NCBI GenBank assembly: GCA_958348245.1
Contig: CATVYJ010000005.1
Coordinates: 115,169 to 179,168, forward strand
DNA from: an uncultured Veillonellaceae bacterium
GTDB taxonomy: Bacteria > Bacillota > Negativicutes > Veillonellales > Dialisteraceae
DNA length: 64,000 nucleotides
Direction: 5' to 3'
Shown: positions 1 to 8,129 of the stretch, one piece after another
Position numbering within the stretch: the first letter of the stretch is position 1
Layout of the letters: every line of letters starts with the position of its first letter
Position numbers and translations under genes: made by a program
The notes under the pieces: generated by a model
Database searches by the model: none
Told to the model about the DNA's origin: nothing
What the model saw: only the letters and a program-made list of their open reading frames with translations

Positions 1-822
1 GTGTCCGCGGGGCAGACGCTCTTCCAGGTAGACTCGAAGGACGCGGAGGAGCAGGCCGCGGCGGCGCAGAGCGCGGTGGTCTCCGCGGAGGCCCAGATGG
101 ATCTCGCCGCGTCCACGCGGAAGCGGTACGCGCAGCTTCATGCGGAGGACGCCATCTCCGACCTCGCCATGGACCAGACGGAGAACCAGTACAAGCTGGC
201 CGCGGCCCAGCTCGCCCAGGCCCGGGCGGCGCTCTCCCGCGCGGAGAACGCCCTCTCCTTCACCACGCTCACCGCGGACCGGGACGGCATCATTGGTTCG
301 ACCCTGTGCGAAGTGGGACAGGTGGTGGCGGCGGGTACGCCGGCGGCGCTCATCGTGGACGACTCCGGCCTCGACGTGTACATTTCCTTTACGGAAAAAC
401 AGTACGGCGCGTACGCCGTGGGCGCAACCTGCACAGTGACTTTCTGGGCGCTGCCCGGCGTGACTGTGGAGGGCGTCGTGCGGGAGAAAGCCGCCTCGCC
501 CGATACGACGACCGGCACGTATGACGTGAAGGTGTCCCTGAAAGATCCGCCGCCCACCGTGGCCGTGGGCATGACGGCGGAAGTGACCTTCCCCGCGCCG
601 GAAGGGAAAAAGGCGGTGACGGTGCCGCTCTCCGCCATGGCGGGAGACAGCGCGGAGCCCGCCGTGTGGGTCGTGAAGGACGGGACGGTGCGGCGCGTCC
701 CCGTCACGGCGGGCGCATACGGCGAGGATACGGTGGAGATCACGGAGGGCCTTTCGCCGGGCGACGTGGTGGTCACCGCGGGAGCGCAGCGCCTCACTGA
801 GGGCGAAGCGGTCCGCACATGA
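1..822 (+). CDS. RND efflux periplasmic adaptor (HlyD/AcrA family), 5' truncated
   Basis: Membrane-fusion adaptor that would link the inner-membrane RND pump encoded next to an outer-membrane channel. The frame is open to the left edge, so the signal peptide, N-terminal beta strands and part of the lipoyl half are missing; the GTG at base 1 is probably not the start. What remains is an alanine-rich coiled-coil hairpin (about residues 10-85), the returning lipoyl half (TTLTADRDGIIGS), a beta-barrel segment and a membrane-proximal domain ending in GLSPGDVVVTAGAQRL, the usual order in this family. Its stop overlaps the start of the pump gene by 4 bases (ATGA), indicating translational coupling. 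The transported substrate cannot be inferred. Confidence 0.88.
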   Translation: MSAGQTLFQVDSKDAEEQAAAAQSAVVSAEAQMDLAASTRKRYAQLHAEDAISDLAMDQTENQYKLAAAQLAQARAALSRAENALSFTTLTADRDGIIGSTLCEVGQVVAAGTPAALIVDDSGLDVYISFTEKQYGAYAVGATCTVTFWALPGVTVEGVVREKAASPDTTTGTYDVKVSLKDPPPTVAVGMTAEVTFPAPEGKKAVTVPLSAMAGDSAEPAVWVVKDGTVRRVPVTAGAYGEDTVEITEGLSPGDVVVTAGAQRLTEGEAVRT

Positions 823-3800
823 AAGGGGTCAACCTGGCGGAGTGGGCCATCCGCCATAAGCAGATCGTGTATTTCTTCATCGCCGCCATCCTGCTGGGCG
901 GGGTGTGGTCCTATTTCCATCTGGGGCGCAGCGAGGACCCGGACTTCACCATCCGCCAGATGGTGGTGACCGCCGCCTGGCCCGGCGCGACGGCGGAGGA
1001 AATCACCGAGCAGGTGACGGACCCGCTGGAAAAGAAGCTCCAGGATACGCGCGGCCTGGACTATCTCAAATCGTTCACCCACGACGGGAAGACCATCATC
1101 TACGTGAATCTCCTGGACAGCGTGCCCGCGGACGACGTGCAGACCCGGTGGCACGAGGTGCGGAACATGGTGGACGACGTGTGGGGGACGCTCCCCGCGG
1201 GCGTGGTGGGTCCCGTCATCAACGACCGCTTCGACGACGTGTACGGCTCCATCTACGCCGTGACGGGCGACGGCTTTTCCTGGGAAGAGAAGCGGAAATA
1301 CGCGGAAGCGCTGCGCCAGCGGCTCCTCTCCGTGGAGGACGTGCAGCGGGTGGACCTCCTCGGCGTGCAGGAGCAGACCATCTACGTGGAGATGGATCAG
1401 AATAAGCTCGCCTCTTTTGGCATGAGCCCCTCCGATGTGTTTCAGCTCATCCGGCAGCAGGGGAGCATGACGCCCTCGGGCATGATCCGCACGGATTCGC
1501 GCAATGTGGCGCTCCGCGTGGACGGGCTGCTGCCCACGGCGGAGGCGGTGCGGGCCATCCCCCTCCACGCGGGGGAGCGGTCGTTCCATCTGGGCGATGT
1601 GGCGGAGGTGACGCAGACCTACGCGGACCCGCCGTCGGCGCTCATGTATTTCAACGGCAGGCCCGCCGTGGGCGTGGCCATTTCCATGACGCCCGGCGGG
1701 GACAATCTGAAGCTGGGCGACAATCTCGCCCGGGCGGTGGAGGCCATGCGGGCGGAGCTGCCCGCGGGCCTCTCGGTGGAGCTCGTGGCGGACCAGCCGA
1801 AAGTGGTGAATAACTCTATTCGCGAATTTACGGAAGCGCTGCTCGAAGCGCTGGTCATCGTCATGGCGGTGAGCTTCTTCTCCCTGGGCCTTCGGAGCGG
1901 CTTCGTGCTCGCCCTCTGCGTGCCCGTGGTGGTGTGCGCGGCGTTTCTCTTCATGGCGTGGAAGGGCATCGACCTTCACATCGTGTCTCTCGGCTCGCTC
2001 ATCGTGTCCCTCGGCCTCCTTGTGGACGACGCCATCATCGTCATCGAGATGATGCAGGTGAAGCTCGAAGAAGGGGCGGACCGCATGGAAGCGGCGGAGG
2101 GCGCGTACCGGGCGTGCGCGCTCCCCATGCTCGCGGGGACGCTCGTCACCGCGGCGGGGTTCCTGCCGGTGGCGCTCGCCGAAGGGCAGACCGCGGAGTA
2201 CACCAGCTCCCTCTTCTGGGTCATCGCGGGGACGCTTCTCCTGTCGTGGCTCGCGTCCATCTTCGTCTCCCCCGTGCTGGGCTACCGGTTCATCCGCATC
2301 GGGAAGACGCCGCCGTGGAAGCACGCCGTCCACGAAAAGGCGTACGCGTTCTTTTACAGAGCCATCCGCGGCGCGGTGCGGTACCGGAAAGCGGTGACGG
2401 CGGGGACGCTCGCGCTCTTCCTGTGCGCCGTGGGCACGTATCCGCTCATCCATCAGGAATTTTTCCCGCCCTCCGTGCGGCCCGAGCTCATTCTCGACGT
2501 GAATCTCCCCGGCGGCGCGTCCATCCGGGATACGGAGCGCGTCATGCACGGCATCGAGGACAGCCTCTACGGCGACCGGCGCGTGGCGTCCTTTGCGACG
2601 TACATCGGCGACTCTTCCCCGCGGTTCATCCTGCTCTTCGACCCGCTCCCGCCGGAAGACGGCCACGGGCAGATGATCCTCACCGCGCGGGACACGGAGA
2701 GCCGGGACGCGCTCCGGGACGAACTGACGCGGCGCATGGCGGACGAGTATCCCGAGGCGCGGTCGCACATCCGCTACATCACCACCGGGCCGCCCGCGGA
2801 GTACCCGGTGATGCTCCGCCTCCGCGGCCCCGATGCGGCCCAGACCGCGGCCCTCGCGGAGGAAGCGCTCGCGCTCATGAAGACCCATCCGCAGGTGACG
2901 AACGCCAGCATGAACTGGCCGGAGACGACCCCCGCGGTGCGGCTCACCATCGACCAGGACAAGGTGCGGACCCTCGGCCTCGACAACTACGCCGTATCGC
3001 AGGACCTGTACGCCAAGCTCTCGGGCTACACCATCAGCGAATCCTATCAGGGAGATCAGCTCGTGCCGGTGACTTTCCGCCTTGAAGGAAAGGGCGCGGC
3101 CCATCTGGCGGGCCTCGCGTCGCTGCCCGTTCAAGCGGGGAGCGGACGGACCGTGCCCCTCGGGGACATCGCGGATATTTCCTACGACAACGAAATCACC
3201 ACGGTCTGGCGGCGAAATGCCTTCCCCTGCGTGACGCTCCGGGCGGACGTGGCGAACGGCGGCAAGTCCGACTCGGTCACGCGCGCCCTCTATGAAGAGA
3301 CGCTGAAAGACTTCCGGGCGCGGCTTCCCGCGGGCTATACGCTCGAGACGGACGGCACGCTGGAAAAGAGCGAGGACTCCCTCGCGCAGATCCTCGCACC
3401 GGTGCCCGCGGTGGTCTTCGTCGTGCTGGCCATCCTCATGTTTGAGCTGAAACAGCTCAAGCCCATGGCCATCGCCGCCGTGTCGGGGCCGCTCGGCCTC
3501 ATCGGCTGCTTCCTCACGCTCGCCGTCACGGGCGAGCCGCTGGGATTTGTGGCCATCGTGGGCATGCTCGCCATCATGGGCATGGTCATCCGGAACAGCA
3601 TCATCCTCCTCGACCAGATCCGGCAGCATCTCGAGGAGGGGCTCTCGCCGTACCGCGCGGTGATTGACTCGGCGGTGCTCCGCTTCCGGCCCATCATGCT
3701 CACCTCCATGGCGGAGGTGCTCGGCATGATTCCCCTCCTGCCGAATCCCTTCTGGGCGCCCATGTCGGCGGCGTTCATCGGCGGCCTTCTCGTGGCGACG

Positions 3801-3887
3801 CCTCTCGGCCTCCTCTTCGTGCCTGCGCTGTACGCGCTGTGGTACGGCGTGGAGGACACGGGCGAGAAGGGCGCGTGGGAAAAATAA
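819..3887 (+). CDS. RND efflux transporter permease (AcrB/HAE1-like)
   Basis: Proton-driven inner-membrane pump of 1022 aa, the normal length for the family. It shows the duplicated architecture: TM1 near residues 13-30, a large periplasmic loop, a TM block around 340-500 and the second half repeating this (TM blocks near 540 and 855-1000). The motif GLLVDDAIIVIEMM in TM4 carries the paired aspartates used for proton relay, and the repeat-half equivalent is GMVIRNSIILLDQI. It starts inside the stop of the adaptor gene, so the two form an operon, and it is followed at once by a strong hairpin terminator. No outer-membrane channel gene is adjacent on the right; it may lie before the window or elsewhere. 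Confidence 0.95.
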   Translation: MKGVNLAEWAIRHKQIVYFFIAAILLGGVWSYFHLGRSEDPDFTIRQMVVTAAWPGATAEEITEQVTDPLEKKLQDTRGLDYLKSFTHDGKTIIYVNLLDSVPADDVQTRWHEVRNMVDDVWGTLPAGVVGPVINDRFDDVYGSIYAVTGDGFSWEEKRKYAEALRQRLLSVEDVQRVDLLGVQEQTIYVEMDQNKLASFGMSPSDVFQLIRQQGSMTPSGMIRTDSRNVALRVDGLLPTAEAVRAIPLHAGERSFHLGDVAEVTQTYADPPSALMYFNGRPAVGVAISMTPGGDNLKLGDNLARAVEAMRAELPAGLSVELVADQPKVVNNSIREFTEALLEALVIVMAVSFFSLGLRSGFVLALCVPVVVCAAFLFMAWKGIDLHIVSLGSLIVSLGLLVDDAIIVIEMMQVKLEEGADRMEAAEGAYRACALPMLAGTLVTAAGFLPVALAEGQTAEYTSSLFWVIAGTLLLSWLASIFVSPVLGYRFIRIGKTPPWKHAVHEKAYAFFYRAIRGAVRYRKAVTAGTLALFLCAVGTYPLIHQEFFPPSVRPELILDVNLPGGASIRDTERVMHGIEDSLYGDRRVASFATYIGDSSPRFILLFDPLPPEDGHGQMILTARDTESRDALRDELTRRMADEYPEARSHIRYITTGPPAEYPVMLRLRGPDAAQTAALAEEALALMKTHPQVTNASMNWPETTPAVRLTIDQDKVRTLGLDNYAVSQDLYAKLSGYTISESYQGDQLVPVTFRLEGKGAAHLAGLASLPVQAGSGRTVPLGDIADISYDNEITTVWRRNAFPCVTLRADVANGGKSDSVTRALYEETLKDFRARLPAGYTLETDGTLEKSEDSLAQILAPVPAVVFVVLAILMFELKQLKPMAIAAVSGPLGLIGCFLTLAVTGEPLGFVAIVGMLAIMGMVIRNSIILLDQIRQHLEEGLSPYRAVIDSAVLRFRPIMLTSMAEVLGMIPLLPNPFWAPMSAAFIGGLLVATPLGLLFVPALYALWYGVEDTGEKGAWEK

Positions 3888-3894
3888 ACGCAAA

Positions 3895-3937
3895 AAAAAT
3901 ATCCCGTGCAGCAGGCGGTCTGCATGGGATATTTTTT
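3895..3937. terminator. Bidirectional intrinsic terminator
   Basis: A 17-base arm (3895-3911) pairs with 3920-3936 around an 8-base loop, with A-runs on the left and T-runs on the right. It can end both the rightward RND operon and the leftward gene whose stop codon lies at 3936-3938. Confidence 0.85.
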
Positions 3938-4706
3938 ATTTCCGAAACGCCCGGCCTTCTTCGAGGGCGGCGAGATTCGCCAGGAGCGGCGGCCACAGGC
4001 GGCCCCGCAGGTCGAAGCTCCAGGGATTGCGGTACACCGCGGTGACGATAGCCAGCGCCGACGCGAGCATGAGGTGCATCGCCCGGAGGATTTCTTCATT
4101 GCACCGGCGCACGTCCCGGAGGAAATCGGGAGAATTGCTGTGAAAGGCGGCGCTCGCCCGCCGGTCCAGCTGCCGCAGCGTCCGGTGAAACGGCGCGAGG
4201 GCCGGGAGCGACGCGGAGAGGCTCGGGGGAAGCGGGGCCATCCTGGCGTAGCGCGTGAGCCGCGTCGCCCGATGGAGGCGGCCGTCCCGTCCGCGGTACG
4301 ACGCCCAGCCGGGGAGTTCTTTCCGGAGGCGGCCGTACGCCGCGTCCGCTTCGGCGCTCGCCCCGGCGCTCTCCGCGGCGAGGTACCGCCAGTACCAGTA
4401 GGAGAGTCCTTTCGTGGACCAGCCGTTGTACAGGTCGGCGTAATTTTCCAGCATGTGCCGCAGGAGCCCGTAGGGGAGGCTCGTCTCTCCCGCCCGGCCC
4501 GAGGCGAGATTGTCCGAGAGGATGAGCGCGAGGGCGATGAAGGCGGACGCCGTGCGGTGGTACAGCCAGAACGCGTAGTCCGCGCGGATGGAGTGGCCGC
4601 CCGCGCGGGCCGACGCGAGAAACGCGTCCTCCGCCTCGAAGTCTTTGAGCGCGCGGACGGTCTCTTCGAGCCGCCGCGAAAAATCGTCTGTGAGCGCGAG
4701 CGACAT
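3936..4706 (-). CDS. Hypothetical helical protein
   Basis: A 256-aa protein, predicted cytoplasmic and mostly helical, without signal peptide or clear membrane segments. The start at 4706 is chosen because AAAGGAGG lies just upstream; an earlier in-frame ATG lacks such a site. The central stretch (YHRTASAFIALALIL then LLRHMLENYADLYNGW) is reminiscent of DUF5677/HEPN-like helical bundles, but that is a weak impression and no catalytic motif is visible. It is the last gene of a leftward group and follows two tiny remnants of a glutamate synthase operon. A -10-like TATAAT (minus strand, 4733-4738) suggests its own promoter. Function unknown. Confidence 0.7.
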   Translation of the reverse strand: MSLALTDDFSRRLEETVRALKDFEAEDAFLASARAGGHSIRADYAFWLYHRTASAFIALALILSDNLASGRAGETSLPYGLLRHMLENYADLYNGWSTKGLSYWYWRYLAAESAGASAEADAAYGRLRKELPGWASYRGRDGRLHRATRLTRYARMAPLPPSLSASLPALAPFHRTLRQLDRRASAAFHSNSPDFLRDVRRCNEEILRAMHLMLASALAIVTAVYRNPWSFDLRGRLWPPLLANLAALEEGRAFRK

Positions 4707-4786
4707 GGCGCGCCTCCTTTCCATTTTTCTCCATTATACAGGAACGGGGCACGGAAAACGAAGCGGCCCTGCGCGTTCCTTCCGCG

Positions 4787-4951
4787 TCAGGCCATGGCGT
4801 AGAGCTGTTCGTACGGGCTCGCCGTGTTCGGCGTGAGCGCGTAGAACCGGTGCGGGAGGAGGCGGCTCATGGGCGCGGCGAAGGCGGCGCAGTACGCCTC
4901 GAGATGCGGACGGAGCGCGTCCGCCGCGAGCGTCTGTGCGTCGATCTGCAT
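4787..4951 (-). pseudogene. Remnant of glutamate synthase GXGXG (domain 3) subunit: both ends kept, middle deleted
   Basis: A 54-codon frame with a perfect ribosome site (AAGGAGGG). It begins MQIDAQTL, like the start of stand-alone GXGXG-domain subunits of archaeal-type glutamate synthase. It ends LTPNTASPYEQLYAMA, preceded by EAYCAAF, which resembles that subunit's C-terminus. The roughly 200 residues of GXGXG beta-helix between them are absent. I read it as an in-frame deletion product. The family assignment is from memory and needs a search. It could still be translated, but it cannot carry the domain's function. It follows the stop of the neighbouring remnant by 12 bases. Confidence 0.55.
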
Positions 4952-4963
4952 ACCGATCCCTCC

Positions 4964-5325
4964 TTATCTGCCGGCGTGCGGCACGCCGAGAATGCACAGC
5001 TCCGCGTCGGTGAGGTCCACGCCGCGCAGCATGAGCCGGTTCCCCCGGAGCGCTTCGATGGAATGGATGCCCATGCCGCCCATGAGCTCCTTGATTTCCC
5101 GGGTCCAGGCGGTGACGAGGAGGATGAGATGGTCCCGCGCCTCGCCGGGGTCGCCCCGGCGCACGAGGTAGTCGATGATGTATGTGATGACCTCCGTGTC
5201 CGTCTGGAGCGCGCAGTGGCAGCCGAATATTTCCAGGAAGCGCCGGTTCGCGTCGTACGAGGAGATTTCCCCGTTGTGCACTACGGAATAGTCGAGCAGC
5301 GCGAAGGGATGTGCACCTCTCCTTC
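4964..5325 (-). pseudogene. Fused remnant of glutamate synthase amidotransferase (domain 1) and FMN-domain (domain 2) genes
   Basis: Reading leftward, the first part (RGAHPFALLDYSVVHNGEIS, then a stretch ending TDTEVITYIIDYL) matches the core of class II glutamine amidotransferase domains of archaeal-type glutamate synthase. Around 5150-5165 it passes directly into EIKELMGGMGIHSIEALRGN and LTDAELCILGVPHAG, typical of the extreme C-terminus of the FMN-binding synthase subunit. The N-terminal cysteine region, the rest of the amidotransferase and almost all of the FMN barrel are missing. Upstream of about 5325 the frame stays open to 5605 but reads as nonsense. The simplest reading is a deletion that joined two adjacent genes. 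No intact glutamate synthase is in the window. Confidence 0.6.
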
Positions 5326-5603
5326 CAATGGCATGGTCATCCCTCCCGCATCCGGCGGATCGGCCCGCCGGGAGTTGTTTCTTCCCCGTTTTCCCGCGCC
5401 AGGCAGATCCGGGCGGCCTCGATGAGACGGTCCGCGTCCGCGAAAGGGGCGCAGAAAAAGGCGGACATCGATGCGGCCCGCCTTCAGGAATGGAAAATGT
5501 GAAATTGGTCTCATTACAGGGAAACGCCGCGGCGGGGACAAATTGATTTCCCGCATGCGGCAAATGATGAAAACTATGGCGCAGGCGGAAATGTGCTGCG
5601 CGC

Positions 5604-5627
5604 AAAAAAACAGCCCCGGAGGAGCTG
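5604..5627 (-). terminator. Intrinsic terminator after the SDR operon
   Basis: On the minus strand a 7-bp stem (CAGCTCC / GGGGCTG, loop TCC) is followed by seven T and then GCGCGC. It lies 13 bases past the SDR stop codon. Confidence 0.8.
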
Positions 5628-5639
5628 CATTGGAAAATT

Positions 5640-6473
5640 TCATTGCGCCGGCTTGAGCGGGCCGTAGAAGTAGGACGCGGTGGCGCCGCCGTCGATGAGA
5701 AGGTCCGCGCCGGTGATGAACGCGCCTCGATCGCTCATGAGGAGCTCCGCCGCGTTCGCCACTTCGTCGGCGGTGCCGGGGCGGCCGGCGGGGCATTTCG
5801 CAAACATGTTTTTATAGAAAGCGCCCCGGGGCCCGTTGAATTCGTCGATGGCGAGCGGCGTTACGATGATGCCCGGGCTGATGGAGTTGATGCGCGCGCC
5901 CCGCGCGCCCCATTTCACCGCTTCGGCCATGACGCGCTTTTCGTTGCAGCGCTTCGCCATCTGGTAGGCGTGGAGCGTGTCGCGCATGCGCTCCGGCTGG
6001 AGCAGGGGCAGCGCCAACAGGTCTTCCGCAGGGGTCTCCGCGAGGAGCGCGTCTTCTTCCGCTGTGAGCTGGGGCATGCGGTGGCCGGACTGGCTGGAGA
6101 TGGTCACGCCGCAGCCGCCGGGAGCGATGATCTCTCCCGCGTCTTCGAGGAGCGCCGCCGTGCCGTAGAGGTCGACTTTCAGGATGGCTTCGACCGGGGC
6201 CTGGCTCGGGGAGACGCCCGCTGCGTTTACGAGCATTTTCACCGGGCCGAGCGCCTGGCCGGCCGCGAGAAAGCGGCGGATGGACGCGCGGTCGGAGAGA
6301 TCCATCGTCATGGGCCGCGCGTCGAAGCCTGCGCCGGTCAGCAGCCTTGCGGCGGCTTCCGCGTTGTCCGGATTTTTATCGCCCACGAGAATACGTTTGC
6401 CATAGCCCATGCGGCGGGCGATGGCCAGGCCGATCTGGCCCGCGCCGGTGAGGAGGAGTACGTCTTTTTCCAT
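5640..6473 (-). CDS. Short-chain dehydrogenase/reductase
   Basis: NAD(P)-dependent oxidoreductase of 277 aa. The N-terminal Rossmann motif is present in a slightly atypical form (LLTGAGQIGLAIA), followed by the NAAG structural motif (LVNAAGVSP) and the active-site YxxxK (AYQMAKR). The C-terminal SPGIIVTPLA and the GADLLIDGG signature near the end are typical of classical SDRs, which bind their substrate there. The substrate is not predictable. It is the last gene of a leftward run: flavodoxin, aldo/keto reductase, SDR, with 27 bases between the aldo/keto reductase and this gene. This suggests a small redox operon, perhaps controlled by the adjacent LysR protein. Confidence 0.9.
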   Translation of the reverse strand: MEKDVLLLTGAGQIGLAIARRMGYGKRILVGDKNPDNAEAAARLLTGAGFDARPMTMDLSDRASIRRFLAAGQALGPVKMLVNAAGVSPSQAPVEAILKVDLYGTAALLEDAGEIIAPGGCGVTISSQSGHRMPQLTAEEDALLAETPAEDLLALPLLQPERMRDTLHAYQMAKRCNEKRVMAEAVKWGARGARINSISPGIIVTPLAIDEFNGPRGAFYKNMFAKCPAGRPGTADEVANAAELLMSDRGAFITGADLLIDGGATASYFYGPLKPAQ

Positions 6474-6500
6474 CGGGAGTGTCCTTTCTGTCTGTCAAAT

Positions 6501-7481
6501 TCAATGGCCGCCGAAGACGGCGAAGTGCATGGTGTCCAGCGCCGCGTCGATGCGGGCGATGTCCCCGGCGGAGAGCGGCACGTCCGCCGCGCCGAAGTCT
6601 TCCGCGAGGCGCTCCGGCTTCCGGCTGCCCGGGATGGGGATGAGGTACGGCTTTTTGCAGAGCATCCACGCGAGGGAGAGCTGCGCGGGTGTGGCGTGCT
6701 TTTCTTCCGCGAGGCGGCGCAGGAGCGCGAGCAGGCCCTCCGCGGCGCGGAAGCCTTCTTCTGTGTATTGGGGCATGGCGGCCCGGTAGTCCGCCGTGCC
6801 GTCGAAACGGCTCTGCGGGGTGTAGCGGCCCGTGAGGAAGCCGTTCGCCATGGGGGAGAAAGCCACCCACGCGATGTGCAGTTCTTCCAGTACGGGAAAG
6901 AGCGGCTCGTGCCACCGGGCCATCATGGAGTAGCGGTTCTGCACGGCGGCCACGGGGCACACGGCGTGCGCCCGGCGGAGGTAGGCTTCGTTTGCTTCGG
7001 AGATGCCCCACGCGCGGATCTTGCCTTCGCGGATGAGATCGGCCATGACGCCCGCCACCTCTTCGGGCGGGACGGCGGGGTCGATGCGGTGCTGGTAGTA
7101 CAGATCCACGTAGTCCGTGCCGAGGCGGCGCAGGCTCCCTTCGAGAGAGGCGCGGATGGATGCGGGCCGGCTGTCGAGGAGGAGGCTCCGATCCTTCCCG
7201 TGCTGCACGCCGCATTTCGTGGCGATGACCACGCGGTCCCGCACGGGGCGGAGCGCCTCGCCCACGACGGCCTCGTTGTACGCCGCGGAGCCGTCGGGAT
7301 AAACGCCGGTGTAGCATTCCGCCGTGTCGAAAAAGGTGCAGCCCATGTCGTACGCCGCGCGGATGACCTGCATGCCCTCTTCCTGCGGCATGGGCGCGCC
7401 GGACGCGTGGGTGATGCCCATGCAGCCCATGCCCACGGCCGAGACGGCGATGCCCGATGTGCCGAGAATTCTCTGTTTCAT
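6501..7481 (-). CDS. Aldo/keto reductase
   Basis: Predicted NADPH-dependent aldo/keto reductase, 326 aa, single TIM barrel. Visible family features are the N-terminal MKQRILGTSGIAVSAVGMGC, the catalytic Asp-Tyr region (DTAECYTGVYPDG), the catalytic-lysine strand (VVIATKCGV), the catalytic-histidine region (YVDLYYQHRID) and the C-terminal cofactor loop (IPIPGSRKPERLAED). It resembles the group that includes Tas- and YajO-like reductases; the physiological substrate is unknown. The start at 7481 overlaps the end of the flavodoxin gene by 4 bases, so the two are translationally coupled. A longer upstream reading in this frame runs antisense-like through the flavodoxin gene and is not used. Confidence 0.93.
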   Translation of the reverse strand: MKQRILGTSGIAVSAVGMGCMGITHASGAPMPQEEGMQVIRAAYDMGCTFFDTAECYTGVYPDGSAAYNEAVVGEALRPVRDRVVIATKCGVQHGKDRSLLLDSRPASIRASLEGSLRRLGTDYVDLYYQHRIDPAVPPEEVAGVMADLIREGKIRAWGISEANEAYLRRAHAVCPVAAVQNRYSMMARWHEPLFPVLEELHIAWVAFSPMANGFLTGRYTPQSRFDGTADYRAAMPQYTEEGFRAAEGLLALLRRLAEEKHATPAQLSLAWMLCKKPYLIPIPGSRKPERLAEDFGAADVPLSAGDIARIDAALDTMHFAVFGGH

Positions 7482-8011
7482 TGGCAGGCCTCCGTTTCTT
7501 TCACACACTGCGCGGCCCAGGCGGCGATGTCCCGCCCGCGCTCCCGCACTTCGCAGCCGCGGACGGCGAGCCCCGGGAGGAGCCGCGCCCCTTTGCAGCA
7601 TTCCGCCAGGTCCCGCTCGCTCCGGCCCATGCCGCTCCCTTCGTTCGTGCAGAAGGGGGCTACGGCCTTTCCCGTCCAGTCGTAGTGGAGGAGGAAGGTC
7701 CGCACGGGCATGGGCATCGTGCCCCACCAGTTCGGATACCCCACGAAGACGAGGCCGCAGCTTTCGAGATCGTCCGTGTACGCTTTCACCGGGACCTTCC
7801 GCTTCAGCCGGAGTTCCGCCTGCGCCTCCACCGTGCACGCGTAGTAATTGTCCGGGTACTGCTTGTCCGCTTCAATCTCAAAGCGGCCGCAGCCGGTGGC
7901 TTCCTGAATGAAATCGGCGGCGAGATCCGTATTGCCCCGCTCGAGGAAACGCACCGTGCCGTTCCAGTAGTTGTTCCCTTTCCGGGAGAAGTAAATGGTG
8001 AGTATTTTCAT
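7478..8011 (-). CDS. Flavodoxin family protein
   Basis: A 177-aa FMN-binding electron carrier or quinone-reductase-like flavodoxin. The N-terminus MKILTIYFSRKGNNYW is the phosphate-binding loop in a slightly degenerate form, since the usual S/T-x-T-G-x-T is not intact. The stretch GLVFVGYPNWWGTMPMPV is the typical second FMN loop, and CTNEGSGMGRSERDL the third. It is the first gene of the flavodoxin-aldo/keto reductase-SDR operon, preceded by a clear promoter and ribosome site (AAGGAGG). This kind of cluster next to a LysR regulator is common in Firmicutes; the likely role is handling reactive carbonyls or quinones, which is inference only. Confidence 0.9.
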   Translation of the reverse strand: MKILTIYFSRKGNNYWNGTVRFLERGNTDLAADFIQEATGCGRFEIEADKQYPDNYYACTVEAQAELRLKRKVPVKAYTDDLESCGLVFVGYPNWWGTMPMPVRTFLLHYDWTGKAVAPFCTNEGSGMGRSERDLAECCKGARLLPGLAVRGCEVRERGRDIAAWAAQCVKETEACQ

Positions 8012-8033
8012 GACAGCGCCTCCTTATGCCTGC

Positions 8034-8063
8034 ATTATAGAGGAAGGAAATCTGATGAATCAA
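8034..8063 (-). promoter_or_regulatory. Sigma-70-type promoter of the flavodoxin operon
   Basis: On the minus strand TTGATT (8058-8063) and TATAAT (8034-8039) are separated by 18 bases. The flavodoxin ATG is about 25 bases beyond the -10 box. Confidence 0.75.
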
Positions 8064-8102
8064 TTCCAGTTTCGCTGCATACGGATAAGGAAAACTGATA
8101 CG

Positions 8103-8124
8103 AAAAAAGCCCCCGGAGGGGCTG
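8103..8124 (-). terminator. Intrinsic terminator after lysR
   Basis: On the minus strand AGCCCC-TCC-GGGGGCT is followed by six T, directly after the LysR stop at 8130. It separates lysR transcription from the flavodoxin promoter. Confidence 0.8.
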
Positions 8125-8129
8125 AACGG

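Noticed and set aside
138..3893. A 1251-codon open frame antisense to the RND genes
   Set aside because: It is a G+C-driven mirror of the real genes, rich in His and Arg with no domain. The plus-strand proteins are unmistakable RND components.
5337..5468. A 43-codon minus-strand frame (starts MSAFFCAPFADADRLIEAAR) beside the glutamate synthase remnant
   Set aside because: Only a weak ribosome site. The start overlaps a possible terminator-like stem (AGGCGG/CCGCCTTTTT), and no family was recognised, so it is not called as a gene.
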